Below, piece after piece: positions 1 through 12,711 of a stretch of DNA of 64,000 nt. Positions within the stretch are counted from its first letter, which is position 1. Each line of letters begins with the position of its first letter. Source of the stretch: Anastatus disparis (Eukaryota; Arthropoda; Insecta; Hymenoptera; Eupelmidae). The stretch is taken from assembly GCA_017163975.1 (NCBI GenBank), contig JAFFSR010000237.1, positions 7,502,001 to 7,566,000 on the forward strand, given 5' to 3'. Both the position numbers and the translations under genes were made by a program. The notes under the pieces were generated by a model. That model worked only from the letters and a program-made list of their open reading frames with translations. It was not told the origin of the DNA and searched no databases.

Positions 1-2199
1 GATCACAATAGCTCTTTACAAATTAAAATCTAGATTTAAACGTAAGGGTGGAAAAATTCAAATTTAAATTTAGAATTTTGCATTATTTTTTCATACCAAA
101 AGTGAGATGACTATTTTACAAATAATGATGTTTTGTGGATACATTAGTTTTATAATATTATTTATCGTTTAGTTAAATTTAAAAAAAAATTATTAATAAT
201 TCTTAAAAGTAAAAAAAAGGATAATATTATTTTTATCATTTATGAAGAAAAGGTTGAAAGTATAGTACATTATTAGCGTAGATTGCACATATAATCCGTT
301 CTTTATCCACTTGAAAAACTGTTATTTTTCCGAGCTTTCCTTTTACCATGAAAATTCATACCTTTTAAATTAAAATTGTTTGAAATACTTGAAATTTTTA
401 CCACTTTGAAATGTTTTTTATTTTTCATTTTCATTTTAATACGCATTATTATTGTTTTAATAGCAAAGTATGTATTAATCGAAACATTTGTACTTTAATT
501 GAAAAATTTTTTCTCTAGCATGCAATAAAAACTTCTCTGTGTGTTAATTAATCTAGTTTCACAAGTAGCACTGTTTGTTTGATTATAAAGCTGCTTATAA
601 AAATACACATTAATTTAAAAAATAAAAAATACAAATAAATTTAAAAATAATGTTTATGCTTTTGTTAATCAAAGCATAAATGAAGAATATACGACATGAA
701 TATATACCTATTAATTAACAGCTTATAATGTTGATGGTAAATATATTGATTTGAAATTTTCATTAAACAAAACTGTTAATTCAATTACTAGATAAAATAA
801 ACAGTGTAATCAAGTGCTTATACTGTTTCATTCAATGACTAAAATAAACGTTTATTATCATGTGGATTAATATTAATATCACAATAATTTATTGTTTACA
901 GTATAGTACATTTTTAATAAAATATTTAGATTATATAAATAAAAAGTTATATCAATTAAATAAATTGATTTAAATTTTATAAATAAGTTTGAATAAAAAA
1001 TTAATATATAAGTAAATTATAATATTTTAAATAAATTTCATTAACATTTTTGTTTACTTGGTTTAAAAAAAAAAAAAAAGGAAATGGTTGATTTGATTTA
1101 AAATATGCATAATTAATGAATTTCCTTTTCAAACGTATTAAATGAATAAATTTTAAATACACATTTATTTATGAATATTATTCTTAATTATTTAAATTAT
1201 ATAATTAATATTATATTTTAAGAGCTAAAGCCAACTCAATATTTAAAAATTATAAAAAAAAATTCGTTAAATTTTAATGTGCTATTATGCTTCATGTTGA
1301 GTATGTTTACCATTCAAATTATTTATTGGGTTTTAAAAAGTTTATAGCTTCGTTAATTTAGTTATGTTACATTAAACTCATTAATTCGAGCATCTTATTA
1401 TGTATTTTAAAGAAATAACCTTTAATGTCCCTTTATGACCTATAAAGAATTCCCCTTTTTTTCAAAAAACAAAGAAAACTTTAATTCGATCGTTTCTCAA
1501 AACAAATATAAATGAAAAAAAAAAGTTACCAAAAAAATAAGAAGAACGTAAAAGTACTGAATCACTAGACATTTACTATCCAAAAAGTGCGCTCTAAATC
1601 ACTCTCGATCCGTGTATTTTTTTTTTCCAGTCTAGATCATGAGATGTTTACAACTGACGAAAAATAAAAAGAAAAAAGTTATCGGTACCCTCATATGTGC
1701 ACCACCCTCACTTGGTGAAGTGACATTTTTTTACTTTCTTTGCATCTTCATCCGTTCGGTTCAATTTTTTCTTCTTTGTTCTTTCTTTGTATTTTTCTTT
1801 CTTACTCTTTTATTATTTTCTTCATTTTTTTTTCTCTCTCCTTTTTTTACAAAAATAAGTGACGTTTTCTCGAGTTTTCATCATTTGTTCTTTTAGCCTA
1901 TTTTTTTTTCTCATCTTTTCAAAAAAGAACTATCATTTACATTTTGGTACCTTTGGTCTCACTTTTATTTTACTTTTTTATCAAGGTAAAGTGATATTTG
2001 TATCTACATTAATTTTACAACACTCTAATAGTAAGTACAAATATTATTTAATTCATGCAAAATTTTGTAAAATAATACCAATACAAATAAAAATATAGTG
2101 ATTTCTAATAACTCTTTAAATTAATAAAAAAAAAGTCAATTCATTAATGAATTGAGTGACTTTTCGTTAGAAATTTTCAAGTACAGATAAATGAAAAGT
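1..2199. other. AT-rich intergenic DNA, no gene seen
   Basis: Mostly homopolymer-rich A/T sequence. Two open frames at 1639-1896 and 1859-2098 lie in a T- and C-rich tract and read as phenylalanine/leucine-rich low complexity. A good acceptor-like TTTTTTTTTTCCAG at 1630 leads into only a short open frame. I see no supported gene. Confidence 0.6.
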
Positions 2200-2960
2200 A
2201 AGCATCAGAACACGTACTATGCGTCTTTTTACGACTTGTACATATCAGTCAAACCTCAAGAGTCGACTATATATGTTCATTACTAAAAAGCAACAGCAGT
2301 AGCGGGAGCAACAGCAGCAGTAGTAACGGTACACGTCATGTGTAGTTTGTTAAATACCGCGTGGCCTATACACACACACGCGTATCCTTCATGTTTTATA
2401 TGAACAACGAAAGGAAGAAAGAGTGAGCGCACGAAAGAGAGAGAGAGAGAATGAATGCCAGTATATAGGAACTATAGACACGGCAGATGGTACGATGATT
2501 TTGGGGGCACGTCAGCTTTTCGTCCGAATATATATATAGGCTTCTGTTAAACACGGCCCCAGAAAGAGATAGAGTAAAATTTTCAGATTCTCTCTTTCTC
2601 TTTAACAAGTAAGCTTCTAAGGTTATATGGGTTGCAGACACGCGTGCCGGCTGCTCGTTTTATTTGGTTGGGGGCTTTAATCGCCGTTAATTGAAAGCGA
2701 GCCGGCCTAAACCGTTCGCCTTTCTCTCGCACACACACATACATATATATCTATCGCCACTGAACATATAGAAGCGTGCAGTTTATTCAAAGAATGCGAT
2801 ACAGAGAGCGAGGAGGAGGAGGGTATATACATTATGTGTATAGGTATACCCATATATATATACAGTAAAAAAAAATTAAGCACACCCACGCACATTGCTA
2901 TACGAGATGCTCTTCTTTCAATGCTAACGACCCAGTTGTTAGGACGAAATGGAACGAGGG
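2200..2960. other. GC-raised, GA-rich island
   Basis: Base composition changes sharply. It contains CAACAGCAG-type triplets (2290-2325), a GA run (2435-2450), CA/CG tracts and several TATATATA blocks. One plus frame reads a serine/asparagine run (SNSSSGSNSSSSNG) but has no start or clear splice sites. It may be regulatory or transcribed; no gene is supported. Confidence 0.45.
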
Positions 2961-4118
2961 GGCATAAAAACGTACGATTTTTTGGAAAATTAAACGATTA
3001 AAGGTTATGGGACTTTAGAATTGATTGAAACGTGTTTTCGAAAATATTGATCTTTTAGTTGAAAAGAGGTTTGGGGCAGAGAATTCTTTAACATTTCTAT
3101 AAAAGTTGGAAGAAAAATTTTCTTATTGAAATACATATGGTGAAGTGATTGATCGGTTGTAGAGTAACCGCTGTAAAATGTTTTATTTTAACAAAAAAAT
3201 TCCTTTACTTAAATTATAATTATTATTACATCAACGGTAATCCCACAAAAAAATGTAAAAAGAAATTTTTTTTTTACGAAATAATAACTTTTTTTTAACA
3301 TTTCACCAAAATAGCACCTTTTACCATGTATCCGCCGAGATAACACCTGCTGTCAACCAACCGTCGAAATATATACGTATTTCAATTTTAAAACAGGATG
3401 TTTTAATAAAGCTCAAAATCCATTTAGTAGATTGACAATCAGCTAATTTTTTAATTAAAATTCAATTCTGTTATTATTTATATTTTATGAAAATCATAAA
3501 TTTAAAAAAATTAAATTATAAAAGAATATAAGTATAAATATTAATGAAATCCCAATAAAAAAATCAATGATTCGTGAATTTAATATTTAAAAGATTAATT
3601 AAATTATAAAGTATCAGAAAATTAATTTAAAGATTAATTAATAAAAAATAAACAATACTATCGCGCGCTATCTGTAAACATTTCTCTTGTTGAGTATTTA
3701 AACCCTGGAGGCCTTTGCAACCGCTATTGTTTAAATGAACGTTTACATGGCAAACTTAATACTTAAATGACATTAGCTAATATCATTATTATCATCATCA
3801 TTATATTACCTTAATGATGATGGATTGATTGAGTTAATGCATTTGCACGACATCTGATTGATCTAATCTTCGCTCAAGGGGTTCTTTATGTTATTTTTTT
3901 TTGCATGATTATATCCATGCTGGATGTGGAACATATGCTGTTTTAATTAAGAAAATTGGCTTTAAAACTCGTACTAGTTTGAGGAATCAATTTGTAAGCT
4001 ACAATAGATCAAAATAAGATTAATGAATTGACGTTTTTCTCAAATTCAGCATTTTACAAAAATTAAAAAAAAAAATTGACTGATACCTTTGATTGACTAA
4101 CATCTTTGTTAACCCCCC
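2961..4118. other. AT-rich DNA with a distinctive block at 3660-3895
   Basis: The 3660-3895 part is less AT-biased and non-repetitive. It holds CTGTAAACATTT (forkhead-like), CTATTGTTTAAA (Sox-like) and TGATGATGGATTGATTGAG (Pbx/Hox-like). This is suggestive of a regulatory element only; short motifs occur by chance. The rest shows nothing. Confidence 0.3.
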
Positions 4119-4314
4119 TTTTTTTTTAACGTCGCTATATTTATGCTATGCTATTTTTGCTATGCTAATCAGCGACGGAGCTCGTAAGTGTGTCTGTGAA
4201 CTTCAGCACATGTAACGTACAGTGGTGCTTGCATCAATCGGCTGCCGAGAGCGGGATTCGAACTCGGGACCTCGAGATTACGAATCCAACGCTCTACCGA
4301 ATGAGCCATAGACC
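4119..4314 (-). mobile_element. tRNA-derived SINE, near full length (copy 1)
   Basis: Read on the minus strand, it begins GGTCTATGGCTCATTCGGTAG, which matches a tRNA A-box. About 35 bases later comes the B-box region GAGTTCGAATCCC. A non-tRNA body follows with the blocks AGCACCACTGTACGTTACAT and CTCCGTCGC, ending ATATAGCGACGTTAA and an A-run. The same layout recurs at 17862, 36019 and 48901, so this is a dispersed family and not a tRNA gene. No cloverleaf with a clean acceptor stem forms. The tail seems extended here by a small CTATGCTA duplication. Confidence 0.8.
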
Positions 4315-4599
4315 GACTCATTAAATCTTCATTTAATTTTTCGGATATTATGAATTTATTTTATAAAATCTAAAAAATTCAAATAAATGTTCATTAAAGT
4401 ATTAACATTGTACTTACTTTCTTAAAATAAAAATTTTCTGATACAATAGTGAATTGCATATTTAGAGATGCACAAATAAATAAAAAATTCTTTGGGACCC
4501 CTCTCTAAATTTAATCCTCATTAAAATGATCATTAATTCCTATACATATGAGCCGTAATCCCGCAAAACAAATAAAAATCCTTAAAGTTTCCAATTAAC

Positions 4600-5330
4600 A
4601 CAATTGCGTCAGCATGACAAATAAACCCCTCTAAAACCCTTTAAAGACATATACACACATAGAGCATTCTCTATAACCCTCTTGTGAACATAACGAAGCA
4701 TTACACATATAGGAAGGAAGGTTGAGGTAAAGCAGAGTAGCAGCGGAGAGAGAGAGAGAGTACCAAACGTGCCTGTTAGTTTAGGTGAATGACTGTATAT
4801 ACATCCACTGTCTTTCTCTTTTGTATAAGTCAGAGCGGAAGAGTGAGAGAGAAAGAGAGGGTGAAGAAGAGGGGGGGGGGGGTGTTTAAATGTCACGGTA
4901 TATATAACGATAGGATAATATAAGCGCGTTCACAAGGATCACGAGGTTAACAGCAATGATCGCATGTAGTAACAATAGTATATAAGCTTCCTATATACGA
5001 GTTTGCGTGCAACGCTATATATGATCGATTGGAAACACCTATATACATATACATATGAAATTTCATGCAAACCCTAAACTCTCTCTCTCTTCTCTTTATC
5101 TATTTCTCTCTCTCTCTGTCTGTCTTTCTCTTTCTATCCTTGCTCTAATCTGCACTGGTTTATAGATATATGTATATAGTTATGTCGAGTGCTCGTTGGG
5201 TGAATTCAAGCTACACGTTGAAAGCTCCGATTAACTGTACCAATTATACCTACCTGATACGGCCTTATTAAGGAGCATAAAGGCAGAAACTTCTTCGAGA
5301 AAAGTTACAATCTTATGATTATTAGTGCTG
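4600..5330. other. GC-raised island with GA run, G12 and CT run
   Basis: GA repeats (4746-4760), twelve consecutive G (4871-4882), then CT repeats (5080-5130), with TATATAC blocks between. A 95-codon minus frame here is low complexity (HPPPPLLHPLF) and I do not count it as a gene. Confidence 0.45.
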
Positions 5331-8300
5331 TGCTGTTACGGTACTTGCAGGTTCATTGTAGTGCAAAGCTTTTTTTTTCTTTAGTTTGCAAGTTTTATAT
5401 TAAATTTCAAAATTAATCTGTGAACTTTTGTTTACAAGCAAATCTTCAAAACTTTTAATTTTCTGTGTCAGTTTTTTTCAAGCTTTTTTTTAAACAGCTA
5501 CTATTCCATTATGTCAAGATGTGCGTTACTCAGTTTGTTATAAAATTTTGCATTTTCAAATTTAAAAATATCCGATTTTCGTAAAACTATATTGAACAAC
5601 AGGCTCGAAATTTTCTCAGAAGTATCGAATTTTTTGAAAATTAGGTTTTTAGAAAGTAATTTGAGCGACATGATTTGAAATTTAATATTTAAAAAAATTT
5701 TTTCTTCGATGCGCCATTCAATAAGACTTTGCAAAAAACTAATATTGATTTTTTGAATCCGGAATGAAAAATTGAAGAATTAATAAAGTGACGTGCACAT
5801 CTTAATACAACAGCTAATAAATTTCAGAAAATTGTCAGAAAAAAATCTGACGTAGAAAATTCAAATTTTTCAAAATCTCGCTTATATTTAAAATGAAGCA
5901 CGGGTATTGTAATAAATATAAAAATCAATTTTTTTGAAAAAAATCTTACATTTTTATTTCAGACTTAATATTATTTAGATTGCGATCTCTAGAATTCACT
6001 GTTGAAAATAGAACGGCACTCCGAGTGGCTTTATTTACCAGACATTGATTGAAAATGAGTGAAGTAACAATTTCGAGAAGGGGATCGAAAATTGTTCATT
6101 TGATTTGATACTTCATCTCTGTAAAGTGATCACTTCATCTTAACTCAATTTTCCTATTGAAGCAAGTTTAATCATGTACTTGCACTGATATTGCATTACT
6201 CTAGATAATCCCTTCTCCTTTTGAGTTTCTATACATATCTATAACTCTCCCTTCTGTACTCTTTGTCTCATTTTGTATTTTAGCTTTTCGATTTTCTCTT
6301 GTTAATTCCATTTGATTTTTAACACTTCAATTTGTGAGAATATCAATATTAAGATAATTTATTATGAGTCAATGTGCATGTATGTACACATTGCATTTAC
6401 GAATATTGGAAGGGCCATATACTTATAAGCAAAAATGCTTTTGTTCATATTATTAATATCATACTTACGCCAATAACTATTGTCAGATCAATGGAATTTC
6501 CTTTATGAAAGATCGAATGCTTTATCAAATGCGATAATAATTACTAAAATGAATGATCGAATTAATTTAATGAAATACACAAGTCGATTATTGATTTTAC
6601 ATTCGAGTATATTAATGACAGTAAATTATTAATAATCATCTATAAAATTATGCGATGATTATAATTTATAAAGCGATATAAGATAATGGAATTTTTTTTA
6701 TATATAAAATTATGCATGATTTATTTTTTTAATCAATAACAAATTTTATAATTGGTAAAATTAAATATTTTGCTTTTTTTTTATAATTTCATTTGTATTA
6801 TTAGTAATGAGTCTCTGTATACAGATGAATAACAGTAGCATAAATTATTAATTGATGAAAAACGATTTCATATTACTTAACACATTACTAATTCTTTGAA
6901 AGCTGTTAAATTTTATTTCAAAAATAAAATATTAATTATAATAAAACTAGAAAATGAAAGTGCTTTTTATAAACAGAAAGCGTTTTTTTTTTAAATCGAT
7001 ACTTTTTATCAACATTTTAAAATAAATATTACGTGTGTACTCTGCATTCATGGAATGTGCAGAAATGAAATTTGTTATTATTTCCACTTATAAAAGGAAA
7101 ACACCTACGTAATGCTTAAAATAATTCTATATTTATTTTTTTTCATATAAACCCACATAAAACTATAAATATTTTTTTAAATTCTAAAGACTTTTTTTAA
7201 ATATATTTTTCTATAAAGTGTTTTCCCTTGTATCATTCTTTCGCTGCTTCTTTTTATACTACTAGTTACATTCATGCGCGCGAAGCGCGCAACAAATTTA
7301 TACTCCAGGGTCAACTATGGATATAATAACATCTATAAACATGATAAGTAATTTTAATAAACGAAATTATTTTAGTAGCAATTTTATTGTTTTTAAAAAA
7401 ATGATGAGTGGTCATCTATCAAAAATTAATTTTAGATAAAAACTAAAATTATGAACCTTAAAATCAAACAGTACGAAGTGCCTTTAATATGTCATCAAAA
7501 AATAAAAAAATTAAATTAAAAGAAATTTTTAATATAATTTTTTACATACATAATTTTCAATATTTATATTAGTTTTTTGGCATGTAGGATATAAGATCAA
7601 ACTCTAGATACCGTAGCATACAACTGACCATGATCAAAAACTTCTCTTCATCAATCAATAATTATATTATTCTTTTAAGCAGCTAACAACAGCTAAAATT
7701 TTTTTTAAGCAACTGAATAAACTAATAGCAGTATCTGTTTCAATTTTTCTTTATTTACAACATATAAGTAATTTGAAACATAATAGAGACAAATCTGCGT
7801 TGGTTACACACTGTAAAAATTCTAGCCATAGCTTTGATACAAACATAGGAACCTCAAACATATTAGACATTGAATGCAACTATCAAAAAAGATTGCTATC
7901 AGAAATGATACATATTAAAAAATATGAAAATTGCAATTATACACGACACTGAAAAAATTAAACAACTTATATAATAAATACATAGTTGAATTATTAAAAA
8001 GAAATTAATTTTTTTTGATAAAACGGTTTCAAGAATAAATTATTTACAATAAAACATTTAATTATTTGCAATAATTGTTAAATTAGATTGAATATAATTA
8101 AATCAAATTCATTCATGTGAGTCAAAATCTTGAATCAAATACCAAGTACATAAAAGAAAACACTTGCTAGTCACTTTGTACATACGTAACTCACCTAAAT
8201 TACCTATGTTAAAGATTTGTATAATCAAAGAAGATAGACGCTTATAGAAGGATTCTTCTGGGTTACATTTTTCGTCCGAAAGCCTGGGTAACACTTCAAC

Positions 8301-8484
8301 ATTGTTTGTATATCTATACATATGAAAAATGTGCTATATATATGATATATATAGATATAAAAATACATGGGATTTGATGGCGTCCCCAAGTAGCTGGGTA
8401 ACAGAATCAACTCATTTTTGGCAGAAATTTCCCATTTAAGAGTACGCTTCTATCAGCGTCTATATTCGTTGGAATAACTTATAC
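5331..8484. other. AT-rich intergenic DNA
   Basis: No repeats or genes are clear. A GCGCGCGAAGCGCGC palindrome lies near 7275. At 8190-8321 a minus-strand frame (LPRLSDEKCNPEESFYKRLS) runs into GGTGAGT, a donor-like site; this is weak exon evidence only. Confidence 0.5.
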
Positions 8485-8747
8485 TTGAAGCGTATAGCTG
8501 CAAAAGTAGTTATCTCCAAAAAAATTTTTTTCAAGAAATAACATTTTCTGCTGTACTTATACTTAAAAGTCAGTGTATTTTGCAATACACCATATTTTTT
8601 TCATTCCATAAAAAAAGACTATACCTATATTTTGGTCCTATATGATTTTTTCATGATAAATTTTAATGTTCTGTATACGAAAATGCAATAAAAATGAATT
8701 CGGAAAAAATGGAGATAGCCACCTTTGCAGCTACACGCTTCACTTCA
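8485..8747. mobile_element. Small inverted-repeat (MITE-like) element
   Basis: The left end (GAAGCGTATAGCTGCAAAAG and then TTATCTCCAAAAAAATTTT) returns inverted at the right end (AAAAATGGAGATAGCC and then CTTTGCAGCTACACGCTTC). The arms are about 45 bp, with a few mismatches. The interior of about 170 bp contains its own hairpin GTGTATTTTGCAATACAC and codes for nothing. Target-site duplications were not resolved. Confidence 0.65.
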
Positions 8748-8799
8748 TAATGTCACGTAGATCATGACGACGCATATTAGATTGCGAAAATTTTTATTA

Positions 8800-9188
8800 T
8801 TAAGAGGAGGTCACGTATCTCTGTCCTTTTCTAATCAAAGAAATGATTTTTTCACAAAAACTAATAACTTTATCAAAAAATGAAGAGAAAGCCGCATCTT
8901 GTATCAAAAAAAGAAACATTTTCTTTGATAAGAAAAAATTAATTTTATTGCTTCGTTTTCAAGAAAACCTTGAAAAACCAAATTGTCCACCCTAACCTCT
9001 ATGGTTTAAGTTTTTCAAGGTTTTCTTGAAAACGAAGCAATAAAATTAATTCTTTCTTATCAAAGAAAATATTGTTTTTTTTATTACGAGATGCGGCTTT
9101 CTCTTCATTTTTTGCTAAAGTTATTAGTTTCAGTAAAAAACTCAATTCTTTGATTAGAAAAGGACAGAGATACGTGACCTCCTCTTAA
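8800..9188. mobile_element. Long foldback element, near-perfect palindrome
   Basis: The left arm (8800-8978) and right arm (9010-9188) are reverse complements with only scattered differences, separated by a 31-base spacer. The arm starts TTAAGAGGAGGTCACGTATC and ends TTCAAGAAAACCTTGAAAAA. It encodes no protein. It could be a foldback DNA transposon or MITE, or an inverted duplication. If transcribed, it would give a hairpin RNA of nearly 180 bp. The high arm similarity suggests recent origin or gene conversion. Confidence 0.8.
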
Positions 9189-9518
9189 TAGAAATATCTA
9201 TTATTATATATTTTTATAAAACAAAAATAGTTATGTAATACCACATGTTTAATACTTGTAAGTTTCATTTTTTATTTTTATTGTTACGCCTAAAATGTAT
9301 TGTTTTAGGTGATGTTTTTTTAATGTATTGTTGATGAATTTAGAAATTTTTAATCATTAAGAAACTGTTATCAGTTGTTATTAAATTTTATGTTTTAGCA
9401 CCTGAAGTGGCCTCTCTAAAAAATAGAGGAGAAAAGTTGTTTTTTCTCTTATAGAAATAAAGAAAAATTGAAACAGCTGCTGCTATTAGTTTATTCACAG
9501 TTAGAAATATCAAAGACA

Positions 9519-10578
9519 AAGTCTGTTAAAACCAGTTAATAGACAAAAATGTGTGTTACTTTAACAAACAAAATGTCTTTAAAGGATTTAACAAACAAAT
9601 ATCTGTTAAAATTTTACTTATAAATTACAGACATTGTCTGTCAATGTACTAAAACTTTTTTTGGTCTTGTTTTCCGTACACATACATACACGTTTTATAT
9701 ATAGTTTTATTTTATTAAATTCACGTTTAAATTAATAAATGTACAAGAACTCAAGGAATATTAGAAAGAACGTTTTTTATTATATCTTATACAATATTAT
9801 ATTCGTTTATAATATGATATTCGTTGTCTAATGAATAGCTTTCGTGGCATTTACAATGATATAATTTTAATAATTATTAACAATTTTTATAAACAAATTA
9901 TAATAATACGTTTTTTCGAAAAAAAAAAAAATTATGATATTTTTTAGGTCATTTTGAGTAAAAAAGGTTCTCATGAACATATTGCTAAAATGAACTGAAT
10001 CGGCAAAAAAAAATCGCAGTTTGAAAAAACGCGATTTTTCAAAACTTTGACAGCCTATAGCTCAGCTTCTACTGATTTCATTTTAACTCACAATAGCTTA
10101 AATTGTTTGTTAAAACATAAACTTAAAGATTACAGTAGTTAGCGACCGTATTTATAAAAAATCGCGTTTTTTCAAACTTTGCAATTTGTTTTCTGACGAT
10201 TCAGTGCATTTTAGACATATGTTCATGAGAACCTTTTTTACTCAAAATGAACTAAAAAAATATGATAAAATTTTTTTTTTAAGTGCATTTTTATAATTTG
10301 TTTATGAAAATTGTTAATAATTATTAAATGCGCCATTTTCAGACATTCTACCCAAAAAATTCGGATTCAGCAGGTCAAAAATACATAAAAAAAACCTGGG
10401 TAGAATTGAGGACCTCGATCGACCAAGACTTATGTAGTTTGCCCCTGGACTATCTGTTTTAGTCGTTTGTTACGGACATTTTCAGAATCAACTGACATAA
10501 AGTCTGTTAAATCGTCACATCCTTATTTGTTACTTCAACAGACAATTAAGTAACAGAAAATAAAAGTTAACAGACTAC
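9519..10578. mobile_element. Possible older element bounded by AGTCTGTTAA-type motifs, host of the nested foldback
   Basis: AGTCTGTTAA occurs near 9519 and, inverted, as GTTAACAGACT near 10568. Related motifs cluster at both sides: TCTGTTAAAAT near 9601, ACAGACATTGTCTGT near 9627, AGTCTGTTAAAT near 10501 and CAACAGACAATTAAG near 10540. The arrangement suggests a decayed DNA transposon with repeated subterminal motifs, into which the foldback at 9867-10327 inserted. The ends are only approximate. Confidence 0.3.
9867..10327. mobile_element. Foldback element with arms of about 172 bp
   Basis: The left arm (about 9867-10039) begins TTTAATAATTATTAACAATT and contains GGTTCTCATGAACATAT and TTTGAAAAAACGCGATTTTT. 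All three recur inverted in the right arm (about 10156-10327). The middle of about 116 bp is unique. There is no coding capacity. It is more diverged between arms than the foldback at 8800-9188 and has a different sequence. Confidence 0.75.
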
Positions 10579-11442
10579 ACAATTGTTTTTAACCGTGTTC
10601 AGTTCCTTAAAACAATAATTATATTATCAAACGTTTGTCCACGTAATTTATTAATCGTCATAGCAAAAGATAATTCACATGAAAATTACGTTCTTTTAAA
10701 TGTAAAAGGAATATTCATTTTCACAATATAATCTACTACGGTTTGGAAAAATATTATCTTATACCACCCGTCAAAATTTTACATTTTAATAAATGATTAG
10801 AAAATTCTAAAATTTGCAATCTCGCACTATTGCATGAACCTTTATTAATACTTATATTTCTTATAAGCATTACAATAAATTTTTCTCTTAAATGTAATTT
10901 ACTGGAAGGATTAAAAGAATTTAAATATTCTAGAAGAAACATTTCATCTGATTCATTAATGATTTTCATCACTATCAATTTCCGAGTTTTAAAATAATGT
11001 ATGAAAATAATATAAATTTTGCAATAAAGAATCAAAAAGTTTTTCACAAAAAAAACATTTTATTTTTTACTTGCATTAAATTTTGTTTCAACTCATTCAT
11101 ATAAAATTGTTTTCACTAATTATTATATGCGTTACATCTTTAGTTTGGATAGCATTAAATTAAATTAAATATTGCAGTAAATTAAATTTTTAAATACTAT
11201 TATTGGTAATAAGAGTTTAAAAATCCCTCATTATTTAAAATTACAAAAGCAACTTTTTTCATCTTTATATATTTAATGACTATTAAATAAATGACTTTAC
11301 TTAGCTACTTCATAACCGCATTATAGGTAATAATAAATATATCTATTACATTTATTTGAACTTAAGCATTTACAAAAATGCTGCCAAGTGCTTTGGTGTA
11401 ATGCTTTCTCATAGAGCTCATTGTGTTAGAGTATTTTGATTT

Positions 11443-12365
11443 CATTTTGCTTTCTCAAAGAAAAATTATTGTATCGGTGAAAAAATTTTTTCTATTTTTT
11501 CGTTAATTTGTACATATTTAGACTCCGGGAGTCGAAAAAAGTGGTTTCAAATAAAAATTTTTTTCAAAATTTTCAAAATGCTCTAAAATTAAAACTGCGC
11601 TAAGAAAATTAGTTTTTAAAAATTTTTTTCTTCCGACAATAGCGGATAACTTGCATGCGAATTTTGGGGCAAATCTATAGAGTAATTTACGTAAAATAAA
11701 AGAAAAATGAATTTTTTTTCTTCAAATTTTACAAAATTATCTAAAATTAAAACTTCTAAAATGAATGAATGAAGAGTCTCGATATGCACATAATTTATAT
11801 GAACTTCTAAATAAATGTTAATTAAATAAAAAACATTCTAATGTTCGAGCCCCACCCATCAGTTTTCAGAAGTTTTTCTTTTGGTAGTCTCAAATAATTT
11901 TCAAGCAAATTTTAGAGCAAATCCATCGAGTACTTAAAGTAAAATACAAAAAAAAAATTAAAAATTAGAATTGAAAAAAAATGTTTTGAATTGTTCTAAA
12001 ATTAAAACTATGCCAAGAAAACCAGTTTTCAATAGCTTCCGTACCAGTTAGACAAAAAAAATAAATTGTATGCAAAATTTGAAGGAAATCTGTCGAGTAC
12101 TTTTCGAGATCTAATTGACGTAATGAGTACGTACACACACACATACATACAGAAATTTTCTGCCCTACAAAAAAAAATCAGGTGAGAGATCATTAAATGA
12201 GATTTTGGCATGATAAATCACCTAAGAAATCAGGTGATTTCTCGCCTGATTTTTTTTAACAGGGTGGAAACCACTTTTTTCCACGAGTCTGAATATGTAC
12301 AAATTAATAAAAAAATAGAACAAATTTTTTTATTGATACAATGTTTTCTTTATGAGAAAGTAGAA
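11443..12365. mobile_element. Non-autonomous TIR element with arms of about 100 bp and internal direct repeats
   Basis: The outer parts (about 11450-11550 and 12267-12361) are inverted copies. They share CTTTCTCA at the tip, then ATTGTATC, AATTTGTACATAT and a stretch ending AAAAAAGTGGTTTC. Between them are about three direct repeats carrying CTAAAATTAAAACT and a GCAAATC-TCGAGTA-like block. No transposase is present. A separate small hairpin element sits inside near the right arm. Confidence 0.65.
12160..12265. mobile_element. Small MITE nested in the 11443-12365 element
   Basis: The left end CTGCCCTACAAAAAAAAATC followed by AGGTGAGAGATCA is matched inverted by the right end TGATTTCTCGCCTGATTTTT TTTAACAGGGTGG. 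The ends are thus close to CCCTGTTAAAAAAAATCAGG, with a few changes. The centre holds another short palindrome (AAATCACCTAAGAAATCAGG then TGATTT). The length is about 105 bp. Position inside the larger element indicates later insertion. Confidence 0.55.
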
Positions 12366-12711
12366 GTGTATTAAAATATATTTATAACTCATAAATCTTA
12401 AGACATGATACACATACAACATTATTTTATTTTAAATAGTGTTATTAAATAAACAAAATCAAGTTTTTAACTAATCAAAAGGATTTTAAGCATCAGATAA
12501 GGGTTTTTAAAACTATTCATGGATCAAACTTTTTTATTTAATGTATATTTAAGCTAAAAAGAAGTTTTATTAGTTAATATTATAATAACAAAAAATTATC
12601 AATTACATTTAAATCTGATTTTTTTTTCAGACTGAAACTCAGGTCTGATAGCTCAAATAACTACAGTTGAGTAGAAAGTGCATAGGCGCCCAAGTTATTT
12701 CAGCTTATGTC

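Noticed and set aside
4240..4314. tRNA gene on the minus strand (also at 17862, 36130, 49010 and 49290)
   Set aside because: A and B boxes are present, but acceptor and T stems do not pair well. Each full copy continues into the same non-tRNA body, so these are SINEs.
5255..5340. Minus-strand frame ending at a GTAGGT donor
   Set aside because: No start, a weak acceptor and only about 27 codons. Not above chance.
10754..11047. 97-codon minus frame
   Set aside because: Somewhat protein-like but isolated in AT-rich DNA beside transposon debris. No family recognised; length not exceptional.
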